DNA from: Chitinophaga sp. YR627
Lineage (GTDB): Bacteria > Bacteroidota > Bacteroidia > Chitinophagales > Chitinophagaceae
Length of the DNA: 64,000 nucleotides
Assembly: GCF_900114995.1 (NCBI RefSeq)
Contig: NZ_FOUX01000009.1
Location: forward strand, 62,001 to 126,000
Direction of reading: 5' to 3'
The position numbers and the translations under genes are program-made. Positions 43,863 to 52,796 of this stretch are shown one piece after another; position 1 is the first letter of the stretch; each line of letters starts with the position of its first letter. The notes under the pieces are model-generated. The model saw nothing but the letters and a program-made list of their open reading frames with translations, had not been told where the DNA came from and did not search any database.

Positions 43863-45194
43863 TTAGCTTAACAGCTTTTCTACTGCTGCGGCTACCTTTC
43901 CGAAAGGAAATCCTTTAATCACTTCATCCATCATCCTGCTCACTTCTTCATTGCCCGGATTACCAATGCTGCCTTCATGTGTATGCTGCACGGTATGCTC
44001 AGGCGCAAAATTGCCTTTCTCGATATCCAGTCCTACCTGTTTGTACGCTTCGCGGAAGGGCACGCCTTCCAGTACCAGACGGTTTACCACTTCCACACTG
44101 AACAGATAACGGTATTTATCATCAGCCAGGATATTCTCTTTAATACGGATATTTTCCAGCATCAGCCCCGCCATTTTCAGACAGTCCTTCAGCACGCCAA
44201 AAGCAGGGAAGAGATTTTCCTTCAGCAATTGCAGGTCACGGTGGTAACCGCTTGGCAGGTTCGTGATCATCATAGCAATTTCATTCGGCAGCGCCTGCAG
44301 TTTATTACCATGAGAGCGGATCAGTTCCCACACATCCGGATTCTTCTTGTGCGGCATAATGCTGGAACCAGTGGTCAGCTCATCAGGGAAACTGATGAAA
44401 CCAAAGTTCTGGTTCATGAACAGACAGGCATCCATCGACATTTTCGCCAGTGTGGATGCAATACCCGCCAGTGCAAATGAAACGATCTTTTCTGTCTTAC
44501 CACGTCCCATCTGTGCATACACCACATTGTAGTTCAGGTCATCAAAACCCAGGAGCTGTGTGGTCATCGTACGGTTCAGCGGGAAAGAAGAACCATAACC
44601 AGCCGCAGAACCCAGCGGGTTTTTATTCACTACTTTATAGGCACTCTGTAATACGGTCAGGTCATCTACCAGGCTTTCTGCATAAGCGCCAAACCATAAT
44701 CCGAAGGAAGACGGCATAGCGATCTGCAGGTGTGTATATCCTGGTATCAGCTGATCTTTATACTGAATGCTTTTCTGTTGTAACAGGTCAAACAGTGTTT
44801 TCACCTCTCCTACCAATACTTCCAGTTCATGACGGAGGAACAGTTTCAGGTCCACCAGCACCTGGTCGTTGCGGGAACGGCCGCTGTGGATCTTCTTACC
44901 AACTTCTCCCAGTCTGCGGGTGAGCAGCAATTCCACCTGTGAATGGATATCTTCCACCCCATCTTCCAGTACAAAATTGCCTTCCTGTATCTCTTTGTAT
45001 ATCTGCTTTAATTCCTGCTGGAGAATAGCCAGTTCTTCTGCTGTCAGCAGACCAATACTTTCCAGCATGGTGGTATGTGCCAGTGAACCCAGCACATCGA
45101 ATGGCGCGAGATAAGCGTCCATTTCACGGTCTTTTCCTACTGTGAACCTGTCCACTTCTGCCAGTGCAGTTTTATCTTTTTGCCATATTTTCAT
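43863..45194 (-). CDS. argH: Argininosuccinate lyase
   Basis: Last step of arginine synthesis: argininosuccinate to arginine and fumarate. Fumarase-superfamily signature GSSIMPHKKNP with the catalytic Ser, plus HSQVELLLTRR and GRSRNDQV. 443 residues. Last gene of the operon, 2 bases after argE. Confidence 0.96.
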   Translation of the reverse strand: MKIWQKDKTALAEVDRFTVGKDREMDAYLAPFDVLGSLAHTTMLESIGLLTAEELAILQQELKQIYKEIQEGNFVLEDGVEDIHSQVELLLTRRLGEVGKKIHSGRSRNDQVLVDLKLFLRHELEVLVGEVKTLFDLLQQKSIQYKDQLIPGYTHLQIAMPSSFGLWFGAYAESLVDDLTVLQSAYKVVNKNPLGSAAGYGSSFPLNRTMTTQLLGFDDLNYNVVYAQMGRGKTEKIVSFALAGIASTLAKMSMDACLFMNQNFGFISFPDELTTGSSIMPHKKNPDVWELIRSHGNKLQALPNEIAMMITNLPSGYHRDLQLLKENLFPAFGVLKDCLKMAGLMLENIRIKENILADDKYRYLFSVEVVNRLVLEGVPFREAYKQVGLDIEKGNFAPEHTVQHTHEGSIGNPGNEEVSRMMDEVIKGFPFGKVAAAVEKLLS

Positions 45195-45196
45195 AT

Positions 45197-46261
45197 CTAC
45201 AAGATTTCTTCGAGTAATTTAATATAACTATCAATACCCTGACGTACTTCATCAAGGTAAATGTATTCATCCGCCGTATGTGAACGGGCTGAATCTCCAG
45301 GTCCCATTTTAATGGATGTTCCTGGTATCAGTGCCTGATCGGATGTGGTTGGCGAACCATAAGTTGTTTTGCCATGACGCAGTCCTGCCTGTACAAACGG
45401 ATGCTCCTGTGGAATACCCGAAGGACGCATACGCAGGGAACGCGGCTTCACGTCACACTGTACGTTAGCGCGGATGATCTCCAGCACTTCTTCCAGTGTA
45501 TACTGTTCAGTCACACGTACATCCACTACAAAGGTACAATCAGCCGGTACGACGTTATGTGCTTTATTGGAAGTATTGATCACTGTCACACTCATCTTAA
45601 CAGGTCCCAGTGTATCAGATACTTTTGGAAAACGGAAAGTACGGAACCATTCAAGATCGGGCATTGCTTTATACAACGCATTCTCTCCTTCATCACGCGC
45701 AGCATGACCAGCTTTACCGGTTACGGTACAATCCAGCACCATCAGTCCTTTTTCAGCAGTGGCCAATTGTGTCTGCGTAGGTTCTCCTACAATAGCAAAT
45801 TCAATGGCAGGCAGCTGTGAAAGGATACTTTCAATACCATTCACACCGCTGATCTCTTCTTCTGCGGTAGCAGTCAGTACAATGTTGTAAGCCATATCGC
45901 TACGTTCGTAGAAATGCAGGAAAGTGGCGATCAGACTAACCAGGCATCCGCCGGCGTCATTACTGCCAAGGCCATACAGTTTACCATCAACTACATCAGG
46001 AGAAAAAGGGTCGCGTGTGTATTGCGGGTTAGGCTTAACGGTATCGTGGTGAGAATTGAATACAATTACGGGCTTTGCAGGATCAAAGTGCTTATTCTTT
46101 GCCCAGATATTATTCAGATGCTGCTGATAAGGAATATTCCTTTCTTTGAGAAAATCAGCGATCAGTTGTGCAGTCCCCTGTTCTTCCCTGCTCAGGGAAG
46201 GAATAGAGATCAGCCCTTTTAATAATGTTACTGCATCATCATACAGTTCTTGGTTCCACAT
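45197..46261 (-). CDS. argE: M20-family N-acyl-citrulline/ornithine deacylase (ArgE-like)
   Basis: Zinc deacylase (354 residues): VFNSHHDTVKPN, GLGSNDAGG and ATAEEEISGV supply metal ligands and the catalytic Glu. In a pathway that carbamoylates an acylated ornithine, its substrate would be the N-acyl-citrulline, not N-acetylornithine. Given Ser90 in the carbamoyltransferase, N-succinyl-citrulline is the better guess. Tightly packed between argB (4 bases) and argH. Confidence 0.88.
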   Translation of the reverse strand: MWNQELYDDAVTLLKGLISIPSLSREEQGTAQLIADFLKERNIPYQQHLNNIWAKNKHFDPAKPVIVFNSHHDTVKPNPQYTRDPFSPDVVDGKLYGLGSNDAGGCLVSLIATFLHFYERSDMAYNIVLTATAEEEISGVNGIESILSQLPAIEFAIVGEPTQTQLATAEKGLMVLDCTVTGKAGHAARDEGENALYKAMPDLEWFRTFRFPKVSDTLGPVKMSVTVINTSNKAHNVVPADCTFVVDVRVTEQYTLEEVLEIIRANVQCDVKPRSLRMRPSGIPQEHPFVQAGLRHGKTTYGSPTTSDQALIPGTSIKMGPGDSARSHTADEYIYLDEVRQGIDSYIKLLEEIL

Positions 46262-46265
46262 AGGT

Positions 46266-47054
46266 TTAGCGTATTAAGGTACCCGCTACTGTGTCTGTGG
46301 TGTTGCTCTGTACGTCATCTGCGTGACCTATCAGCACTTCTGCCACACCACTTTCAATAGCTGCGAAAGCATTTTCCAGTTTAGGCAGGATTCCGTCTGT
46401 CAGTACGTTATCAGCTTTGAGTTCTTCGTAGATCACACGGTCGATCAGATTAATGACCGCATTATCATCATTGGCATCGTGCAGTACGCCTTTCTTTTCG
46501 AAGCAGTAGATCAGTCTTACGCTATATGTTTCAGATAATGCTATTGCAAGAGAAGAAGCGATGGTATCTGCATTGGTATTCAGGATCTGTCCTTTGCCAT
46601 CGTGTGTCAGTGGTGCAAACACAGGTGTCAGACCAGCCTCCAGCAATGCTTTCAGTGGAGCCGCCTGTACATCTTCCGTTTTCACATCTCCGACAAATCC
46701 GAAGTCAATCTCTTTCACCGGGCGTTTTACCGCGGGAATGATATTAGCGTCTGCGCCGGTCAGACCGATCGCATTACAGCCATTCGCCTGCAATTTAGCC
46801 ACCAGCTGTTTGTTGACCAGTCCTCCGTATACCATTGTCACCACGTCAATAGTGGCAGCATCCGTGATACGGCGACCGTTCACGTACTTTGATTCTATGC
46901 CCAGCTGATCACCCATGCGGGTGGCAATTTTACCACCCCCATGGATCAGTATTTTCTTTCCTTCAATGGAAGCGAATTTCTGTAGAAATGCTTCCAGCAG
47001 GTTTGGATTATCGATGACGTTACCGCCTACTTTTATTACAAACAGATCGATCAT
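46266..47054 (-). CDS. argB: N-acylglutamate kinase
   Basis: Phosphorylates the gamma-carboxylate of N-acylglutamate. Amino-acid-kinase fold: VIKVGGNVIDN, ILIHGGGKIATRMG and NTNADTIASSLA. 262 residues. The annotation in most organisms is acetylglutamate kinase, but here the acyl group may be succinyl. It is 6 bases downstream of argF'. Confidence 0.94.
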   Translation of the reverse strand: MIDLFVIKVGGNVIDNPNLLEAFLQKFASIEGKKILIHGGGKIATRMGDQLGIESKYVNGRRITDAATIDVVTMVYGGLVNKQLVAKLQANGCNAIGLTGADANIIPAVKRPVKEIDFGFVGDVKTEDVQAAPLKALLEAGLTPVFAPLTHDGKGQILNTNADTIASSLAIALSETYSVRLIYCFEKKGVLHDANDDNAVINLIDRVIYEELKADNVLTDGILPKLENAFAAIESGVAEVLIGHADDVQSNTTDTVAGTLIR

Positions 47055-47060
47055 ACGATA

Positions 47061-48017
47061 TTACATGTTACCTTTTAAGATCTCGCTCAATACAGCCTGT
47101 GCAGCCCATACACGGTTAGCCGCTTCAGGGATCACGATAGACTGCGGGCCATCCAGCACTTCGTCAGCAATCACTACATTCCTTCTTACAGGCAGGCAGT
47201 GCATTACTTTCGCCTGATTGGTGCCTTTCAGCTTATCGTTGGTCACCATCCAGTTGCTGTCAGTGCAGGTGATCTTACCGTAATCTTTGTAAGATGACCA
47301 GTTTTTCACATACACAAAATCAGCGCCTTCCAGGGCTTTCTCCTGGTTGTATTCGATCTGCGCATTACCGGAGAACTTCGGATCCAGCTCATATCCTTCC
47401 GGATGCGTGATCACGAAATCTGCTTCACCCCAGCCATTGATCCATTGTGCAAAGGAGTTTGGAACTGCCTGTGGCAATGGTTTTACGTGCGGCGCCCATG
47501 TCATTACCACTTTCGGTCTGCGTGGCTGCTGCCATTGCTCCTTAATGGTGATCACATCTGTTAAGCTCTGCAAAGGATGCAGGGTAGCGCTCTCCAGACT
47601 TACTACAGGTACGCCTGCGTATTTGATGAACTGGTTGATATATTTTTCTTTGTAATCGGCTTCTTTGTCTTTCAGGCCCGGAAAAGTACGGATCGCCATG
47701 ATGTCGAAGTACTGGCCCATTACGGCTGCCGCTTCTTTCACGTGCTCTGATGTATTTCCGTTCATGATAGCGCCATCATTCATTTCCAGCTGCCAGCCTT
47801 CCTTATCGATATTGAATACCACTACTTCCATACCCAGGTTCTTCGCTGCCACCTGCGTACTCAATCGTGTTCGCAGACTGGGATTCAGGAAGATCATCCC
47901 CAGTGTTTTGTTCTCACCTAATTTTCTGTCTTTGAAAGGCTGTTTTTTATAGTCCAGTGCGATATCCACTAAACGCGGGACACTTGGAACATCATCTACG
48001 GAAATAAATTGTTTCAT
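47061..48017 (-). CDS. argF': N-succinyl-/N-acetylornithine carbamoyltransferase
   Basis: Transfers a carbamoyl group to the side chain of N-acylornithine. Carbamoyl-phosphate motif SLRTR at 47-51, GWQLEMNDG, and the HCLPVRR motif. 318 residues. The residue that separates the two known subfamilies is at position 90: Pro in Bacteroides fragilis succinylornithine enzyme, Glu in Xanthomonas acetylornithine enzyme (Glu92 there). This protein has Ser90, in NGNTSEH. Published substitutions of that Glu by Ser, Pro, Ala or Val made the enzyme accept succinylornithine. I therefore infer a succinylornithine substrate. Confidence 0.92.
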   Translation of the reverse strand: MKQFISVDDVPSVPRLVDIALDYKKQPFKDRKLGENKTLGMIFLNPSLRTRLSTQVAAKNLGMEVVVFNIDKEGWQLEMNDGAIMNGNTSEHVKEAAAVMGQYFDIMAIRTFPGLKDKEADYKEKYINQFIKYAGVPVVSLESATLHPLQSLTDVITIKEQWQQPRRPKVVMTWAPHVKPLPQAVPNSFAQWINGWGEADFVITHPEGYELDPKFSGNAQIEYNQEKALEGADFVYVKNWSSYKDYGKITCTDSNWMVTNDKLKGTNQAKVMHCLPVRRNVVIADEVLDGPQSIVIPEAANRVWAAQAVLSEILKGNM

Positions 48018-48047
48018 TTTTTAGTATGGCTCTGATGATGATTGATG

Positions 48048-49178
48048 TTAGTTTTTACCTACTTCCTGTTTGAATGCTGTCAGGAACTGATCTGCGTGCT
48101 CCATGGTCAGTGCCAGGGAAGGCAGCAGTCTGATTACGTTTGGCTTTGCTTCTCCGGTAAATATCCTGTGCTTAAACAACAATTCTTTTCTCACATGGTT
48201 CAGCTCTTCCGGCAGCTCAATACCGATCATCAGGCCTCTTCCTCTTACTTCTTTTACCTGCGGGAATGTCTTCAGCTGTTCGATCAGGTAACCGCCTACT
48301 TTTGCAGCGTTCTCTATCAGGTTATCCTGTTCGATCACTTCCAGTACTGCCAGTGCAGCGGCACATGCCAGGTGATTACCACCAAAAGTGGTACCCAGCA
48401 GACCGTAAGATGCCTGGATGTGTGGAGCGATGATGATACCACCAATAGGGAAACCATTACCCATACCTTTCGCCATGGTGTAGATATCTGCATTTACGCC
48501 GGCGAAATCATGAGAATAGAATTTACCGCTTCTGCCATAACCACACTGTACGCTATCTGCAATAAACACTGCGTTATGCGCATCACACAGACTTCTGATC
48601 TTTTGCAGGAAAGAAGCGCTTGCTACCTGGATACCGCCTACACCCTGAATACCTTCGATGATAACAGAAGATACTTCGTATTGTTTAAAGGCCGCTTCCA
48701 GTGCAGCTTCATCCTGCCATGGCAGAAATACCACGTTATCAGTTTCATTCACAGGCGCTACGATCTTCGGATTGTCGGTCGCTGCTACTGCCAGTGAAGT
48801 TCTGCCGTGGAAAGATTTTTTGAATGCAATTACTTTCTTCTTGCCGTTATGGAAAGAAGCCAGTTTCAGTGCATTCTCATTTGCTTCAGCACCTGAGTTA
48901 CAGAGAAACAGCTGGTAATCTTCCTTACCGGAGATCTTACCCAGTTTCGCTGCCAGTTCCTGCTGCAAAGGTATTTTGATAGAGTTGGAATAGAATCCTA
49001 CTTTCTGTAACTGATCTGTTAATCTCTTTACGTAGTGCGGATGTGTATGACCGATGGAGATCACGGCATGACCACCGTACAGGTCAAGATATTGGTTGCC
49101 TTTATCGTCCCATACATTGGAACCGGCAGCCTTTTCTATAGTGATATCGTTGATGGGATATACGTCAAATAATTGCAT
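48048..49178 (-). CDS. argD: N-acylornithine aminotransferase
   Basis: PLP-dependent class III aminotransferase of 376 residues. Motifs LFLCNSGAEANENALKLA, FIADSVQCGYGRSGKF and the PLP-binding Lys in YTMAKGMGNGFPIGG. It converts N-acylglutamate semialdehyde to N-acylornithine. 30 bases ahead of argF'. Confidence 0.93.
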   Translation of the reverse strand: MQLFDVYPINDITIEKAAGSNVWDDKGNQYLDLYGGHAVISIGHTHPHYVKRLTDQLQKVGFYSNSIKIPLQQELAAKLGKISGKEDYQLFLCNSGAEANENALKLASFHNGKKKVIAFKKSFHGRTSLAVAATDNPKIVAPVNETDNVVFLPWQDEAALEAAFKQYEVSSVIIEGIQGVGGIQVASASFLQKIRSLCDAHNAVFIADSVQCGYGRSGKFYSHDFAGVNADIYTMAKGMGNGFPIGGIIIAPHIQASYGLLGTTFGGNHLACAAALAVLEVIEQDNLIENAAKVGGYLIEQLKTFPQVKEVRGRGLMIGIELPEELNHVRKELLFKHRIFTGEAKPNVIRLLPSLALTMEHADQFLTAFKQEVGKN

Positions 49179-49246
49179 GGTAGCTCAGATTGTTTTCCCG
49201 TTTGTGACGGGAGGATTGTAAAAAATTGGCACTTGATCGGGCATAG

Positions 49247-50236
49247 TTAAAATACGATCGACTTCAGCCTCAGACCTGCAGTTTCATCAAATCCGAACAT
49301 AAGGTTCATATTCTGGACCGCTTGTCCGGATGCACCTTTCAGCAGATTATCCTCGATGGAATGGATCACCAGTTTGTTACCCACTTTTTCAAGCTGGATC
49401 AAACATTTGTTGGTGTTTACGATCTGCTTCAGGTCGATCTGCTTATCACTTACATGTGTAAATGGATGGCCTGCGTAGTAGTCTTTATACAGCTGCTGCG
49501 CTTCTTCAAGCGATAAATCGCTCTGCAGGTAAGAGGTGACCCAGATACCTCTTGGAAAATCTCCGCGAACCGGTACGAAGTTGACATCTCCGGTAAAGGA
49601 AGGCTGCAACAGCTGCAGGCTTCGTCGTATTTCTTTCAGATGCTGATGGCTCAGTACTTTGTAGGTAGAGATATTATTGGCTCTCCAGGTAAAATGTGAA
49701 GTCGCCTGTAAACTCTGTCCTGCACCAGTGGATCCTGTGATACCAGTGGTATGTACTTCCTGCAGCAAACCCGCTTTGGCCAGTGGCAACAATCCTAACT
49801 GGATACCTGTTGCAAAACAACCAGGGTTGGCAATATTATTTGCAGTAATGATCTTTTCACGTTGCATTTCGGGAAGACCATATACAAACTCGCGGCCTTT
49901 TACCGTCTCTCCCAGCCTGAAATCCTGGCTGAGATCGATGATCTTTACAGACGCTGCGATATCTGTCGCTTCCACGAATTTCTTTGCTTCTCCATGACCC
50001 AGACAAAGGAACAAAACATCGATATCGTTGCTTACTTCTCCTGTGAAGGTCATTTCAGTTTCCCCCAGCAGGTCGGCATGTACTGCGTACAGGGGATTGC
50101 CGGCGTTACTCCGGCTATGTACATAAGAGATCTCTACGTTGGGATGATTCAATAAAAGACGGATCATTTCTCCACCGCCATAACCAGCGCCACCTATGAT
50201 CCCTGCTTTTATCTTCTTGTCATTTGCCATTTTCAT
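49247..50236 (-). CDS. argC: N-acylglutamyl-phosphate reductase
   Basis: NADPH-dependent reductase (329 residues): Rossmann start GIIGGAGYGGGEMIRLLLNHP, catalytic Cys in NPGCFATGIQ and His in HQHLKEI region. A second ATG two codons later (MANDKK) is an alternative start. It lies between argG (17 bases upstream) and argD. Confidence 0.94.
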   Translation of the reverse strand: MKMANDKKIKAGIIGGAGYGGGEMIRLLLNHPNVEISYVHSRSNAGNPLYAVHADLLGETEMTFTGEVSNDIDVLFLCLGHGEAKKFVEATDIAASVKIIDLSQDFRLGETVKGREFVYGLPEMQREKIITANNIANPGCFATGIQLGLLPLAKAGLLQEVHTTGITGSTGAGQSLQATSHFTWRANNISTYKVLSHQHLKEIRRSLQLLQPSFTGDVNFVPVRGDFPRGIWVTSYLQSDLSLEEAQQLYKDYYAGHPFTHVSDKQIDLKQIVNTNKCLIQLEKVGNKLVIHSIEDNLLKGASGQAVQNMNLMFGFDETAGLRLKSIVF

Positions 50237-50253
50237 CTGTTTTACGCCGCCGG

Positions 50254-51453
50254 CTATTTGCCCTTGACACTTTCTGCAATCTGATGCCAGATCATCGTCT
50301 GGTTACCGAATATCTTGCTGAAACCTCTCACATCTTCACCGCTCCAGCCACTGTTCATTTCACCGTATTTACCGAATTTGCTGCTCATCAGATCAAATTC
50401 AGATTTGATACCTGTTACCTGGAAGCGATAAGGCTGTAAGGTCACAAATACTTCACCGGTTACATGTCCCTGGCTATTCTGCAGGAATGCTTCGATATCA
50501 CGCATGATCGGGTCCATTACCTGACCTTCATGCAGCCAGTTACCGTAAAACTGAGACAACTGGTCTTTCCAGGTCAGCTGCCATTTTGTGAGCACGTGTT
50601 TCTCCAGTGCGTGGTGCGCTTTGATGATAATAACAGGCGCTGCTGCCTCAAAACCTACGCGGCCTTTGATACCGATGATAGTATCTCCTACGTGGATGTC
50701 ACGACCAATAGCATATGCACCGGCGATCTCCTGCAGGTGCTGGATCGCTTCTGACGGATGAGAGAAGGTCTTACCATTCACACCGGTCAGCTCACCTTTT
50801 ACAAACTGCAGAGATACTTTTTCGGTACCTTCTTTAGTCAGCTGTGTTGGCCATGCTTCTTCAGGCAGGAAGCCATCGGAGGTCAGTGTTTCTTTACCGC
50901 CCACAGATGTACCCCAGATACCTTTATTAATAGAATAAGCTGCTTTCGCGAAATTCATCTCCACACCCTTCGCTTTCAGGTATTCGATCTCTTCTTCACG
51001 GCTCAGTTTCAGGTCGCGGATCGGTGTAATGATCTCTACACCAGGAATCATGATGTGGAAGATCATATCGAAACGTACCTGGTCGTTACCAGCACCGGTG
51101 CTACCATGTGCAACGGCGTCAGCACCAACTGCTTTCACATGCTCTGCAATCGCCAGGGCCTGTGTAACGCGCTCTGCGCTTACGCTGAGTGGGTAGGTAT
51201 TATTCTTCAGCACATTACCAAATACCAGGTATTTGATCGCACTATCATAATAGGAGCGTATTGCATCTACGGTCTTGTGACTCTTTACTCCCAGGCTATA
51301 TGCACGTCGTTCAATTTCCTGCAGTTCTTCCGCAGAAAAACCACCGGTATTAACGATTACTGAATGCACTTCATACCCTTTGTCATCTGTCAGGTATTTT
51401 ACGCAATAGGAAGTATCAAGTCCTCCGCTAAATCCAAGTACTACTTTTTTCAT
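50254..51453 (-). CDS. argG: Argininosuccinate synthase
   Basis: ATP-dependent joining of citrulline and aspartate. N-type ATP pyrophosphatase motif GFSGGLDTSYCVKYL at the N-terminus, ASTGAGNDQVRFD-like HGSTGAGNDQVRFD. 399 residues. Second gene of the operon, after the GNAT gene. Confidence 0.95.
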   Translation of the reverse strand: MKKVVLGFSGGLDTSYCVKYLTDDKGYEVHSVIVNTGGFSAEELQEIERRAYSLGVKSHKTVDAIRSYYDSAIKYLVFGNVLKNNTYPLSVSAERVTQALAIAEHVKAVGADAVAHGSTGAGNDQVRFDMIFHIMIPGVEIITPIRDLKLSREEEIEYLKAKGVEMNFAKAAYSINKGIWGTSVGGKETLTSDGFLPEEAWPTQLTKEGTEKVSLQFVKGELTGVNGKTFSHPSEAIQHLQEIAGAYAIGRDIHVGDTIIGIKGRVGFEAAAPVIIIKAHHALEKHVLTKWQLTWKDQLSQFYGNWLHEGQVMDPIMRDIEAFLQNSQGHVTGEVFVTLQPYRFQVTGIKSEFDLMSSKFGKYGEMNSGWSGEDVRGFSKIFGNQTMIWHQIAESVKGK

Positions 51454-51522
51454 TTATGATAAGATTGTGCTCTTCCACCACACTATCGTATGGGTGACGC
51501 GTTATAATAAAAAAGTGATCGT

Positions 51523-52347
51523 TTACAATATATTGAACAGAAAGAAACGCTTTCTGCTGGATGGCGCTCCGCCACCACTGATGCTGTCTTTACCGCTTTT
51601 CAGCAGGACAAATCTTTTAAAGCGCAGCCATCTTTCGAACAGCTTGAAATTCTCCTTGAACTTCCTTGCTTTCTTCGCGTGCTTGATCTCACCATTAGCT
51701 GCCACCAGGATCTGCGGCTGAGCAGCGCCTACAGCATCCGTCTGGATATGCAGGGCAGCTTTTTTCAGCGCTTCTCTTTCGGCCTCTTCTTTCGCCTTCT
51801 CCACAGGATCGTACAGCATAGCCGTACACAGACAGTTCTTGCGGTTCTTGCTTGTCAGCACTTCAAAGTTGACACAGCTGCGGCAGCCCTTCCAGAACTC
51901 CTCATCGTCTGTCAGCTCAGAATAGGTCACTGGCTCATAGCCCAGTTCGGAGTTGATCTTCATTACCGCAAGACCGGTAGTCAGACCAAATATTTTCGCT
52001 TCCGGATACTTCTCTCTGGACAATTCAAATACACGGTGTTTGATAGCTTTTGCCACACCATGTCCTCTGAATGCAGGGTTGACGATAAGTCCTGAGTTGG
52101 CCACAAATTTCTCATGTCCCCAGGCCTCTATATAGCAGAAGCCTACCCATTCGCCTTTATCTGTTAATGCTATAACAGCCTTACCCTCCTCCATCTTCAG
52201 TTGTACATACTCGGGAGAACGTTTGGCAATACCTGTTCCACGCGCTTTTGCGGAAGCCTCCATCTCATCTGTGATGGTTTTGCCATAATGCTTATCGTCA
52301 GTGGTCGCAACCCTGACAATGATATTCGGATTTTCCAATTTTGTCAA
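51523..52347 (-). CDS. GNAT acyltransferase, probable first enzyme of the arginine pathway
   Basis: 274 residues. The acyl-CoA binding site is VNPAFRGHGVAKAIK, followed by ELGYEPVTYSEL. A cysteine cluster (CRSC ... CLC, about residues 154-176) follows, possibly a metal site. The last ~90 residues are a Lys/Arg-rich extension (KHAKKARKFKENFKLF). Position as first gene of the arginine operon suggests it acylates glutamate, replacing ArgA/ArgJ; no other gene here supplies that step. Whether it uses acetyl-CoA or succinyl-CoA is open. The start at 52347 is 21 bases after a 44-codon ORF. Confidence 0.78.
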   Translation of the reverse strand: MTKLENPNIIVRVATTDDKHYGKTITDEMEASAKARGTGIAKRSPEYVQLKMEEGKAVIALTDKGEWVGFCYIEAWGHEKFVANSGLIVNPAFRGHGVAKAIKHRVFELSREKYPEAKIFGLTTGLAVMKINSELGYEPVTYSELTDDEEFWKGCRSCVNFEVLTSKNRKNCLCTAMLYDPVEKAKEEAEREALKKAALHIQTDAVGAAQPQILVAANGEIKHAKKARKFKENFKLFERWLRFKRFVLLKSGKDSISGGGAPSSRKRFFLFNIL

Positions 52348-52368
52348 TTGAAAACGTAAATCAATAAA

Positions 52369-52503
52369 TTAATACCTGGAATCCATTACTGGATAGAAAT
52401 AACACCTGCTGTGACTGAGAGTTGTCACGAGGTTGCGATAGCGTGCATTATGTAAGCGGACGCTATCAAATACGAGGTCGTCGGGAAAGATATCTAAAGA
52501 CAT
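52369..52503 (-). CDS. 44-aa small ORF ahead of the arginine operon (possible leader peptide)
   Basis: ATG at 52501-52503, stop at 52369-52371, then 21 bases to the GNAT start. It begins MSLDIFPDD and ends VMDSRY. Five of 44 residues are Arg (positions 16, 21, 23, 33, 43; CGC or AGG codons). Two inverted repeats lie within it: GATAGCGT/ACGCTATC (52437-52467) and GTGAC/GTCAC (52411-52428). No homology is known to me. It could be a leader peptide, a small protein or chance. Confidence 0.4.
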   Translation of the reverse strand: MSLDIFPDDLVFDSVRLHNARYRNLVTTLSHSRCYFYPVMDSRY

Positions 52504-52630
52504 TGAACCCAATAGAGTATTCTCCCTCTCTCAGAGAAGGATGATATGCAGAAAGTGTATGGGCCGCAAAGTTTTCCAACTTCAGTTCAGCATTAAATTG
52601 TTAAAAACTGTCTTTATTTTAAATCAAACG

Positions 52631-52638
52631 CAAAGTTA
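52631..52638 (-). promoter_or_regulatory. -7 box, possible arginine operon promoter
   Basis: TAACTTTG on the minus strand fits TAnnTTTG; the nearest TTG is 23 bases upstream, slightly beyond the usual spacing. It would give a leader of ~280 bases holding the 44-codon ORF. Confidence 0.4.
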
Positions 52639-52747
52639 TAATATTATTTTTTCTTAGCGGACAAAAAATTCAAGACGGAAAGTTAAATTATCAAATAGGT
52701 AGTTGCAAATTACGGGCCAACATAGATTATTTATACTCATATAAAAC

Positions 52748-52779
52748 GGATGTCCCCGCCATTCTGGCGGGGACATCCT
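52748..52779 (-). terminator. Terminator of the fucosidase gene
   Basis: GGATGTCCCCGCC and GGCGGGGACATCC form a perfect 13-base stem around ATTCT; followed on the minus strand by GTTTTAT. Confidence 0.75.
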
Positions 52780-52796
52780 GAAAATCAATTATTTAC

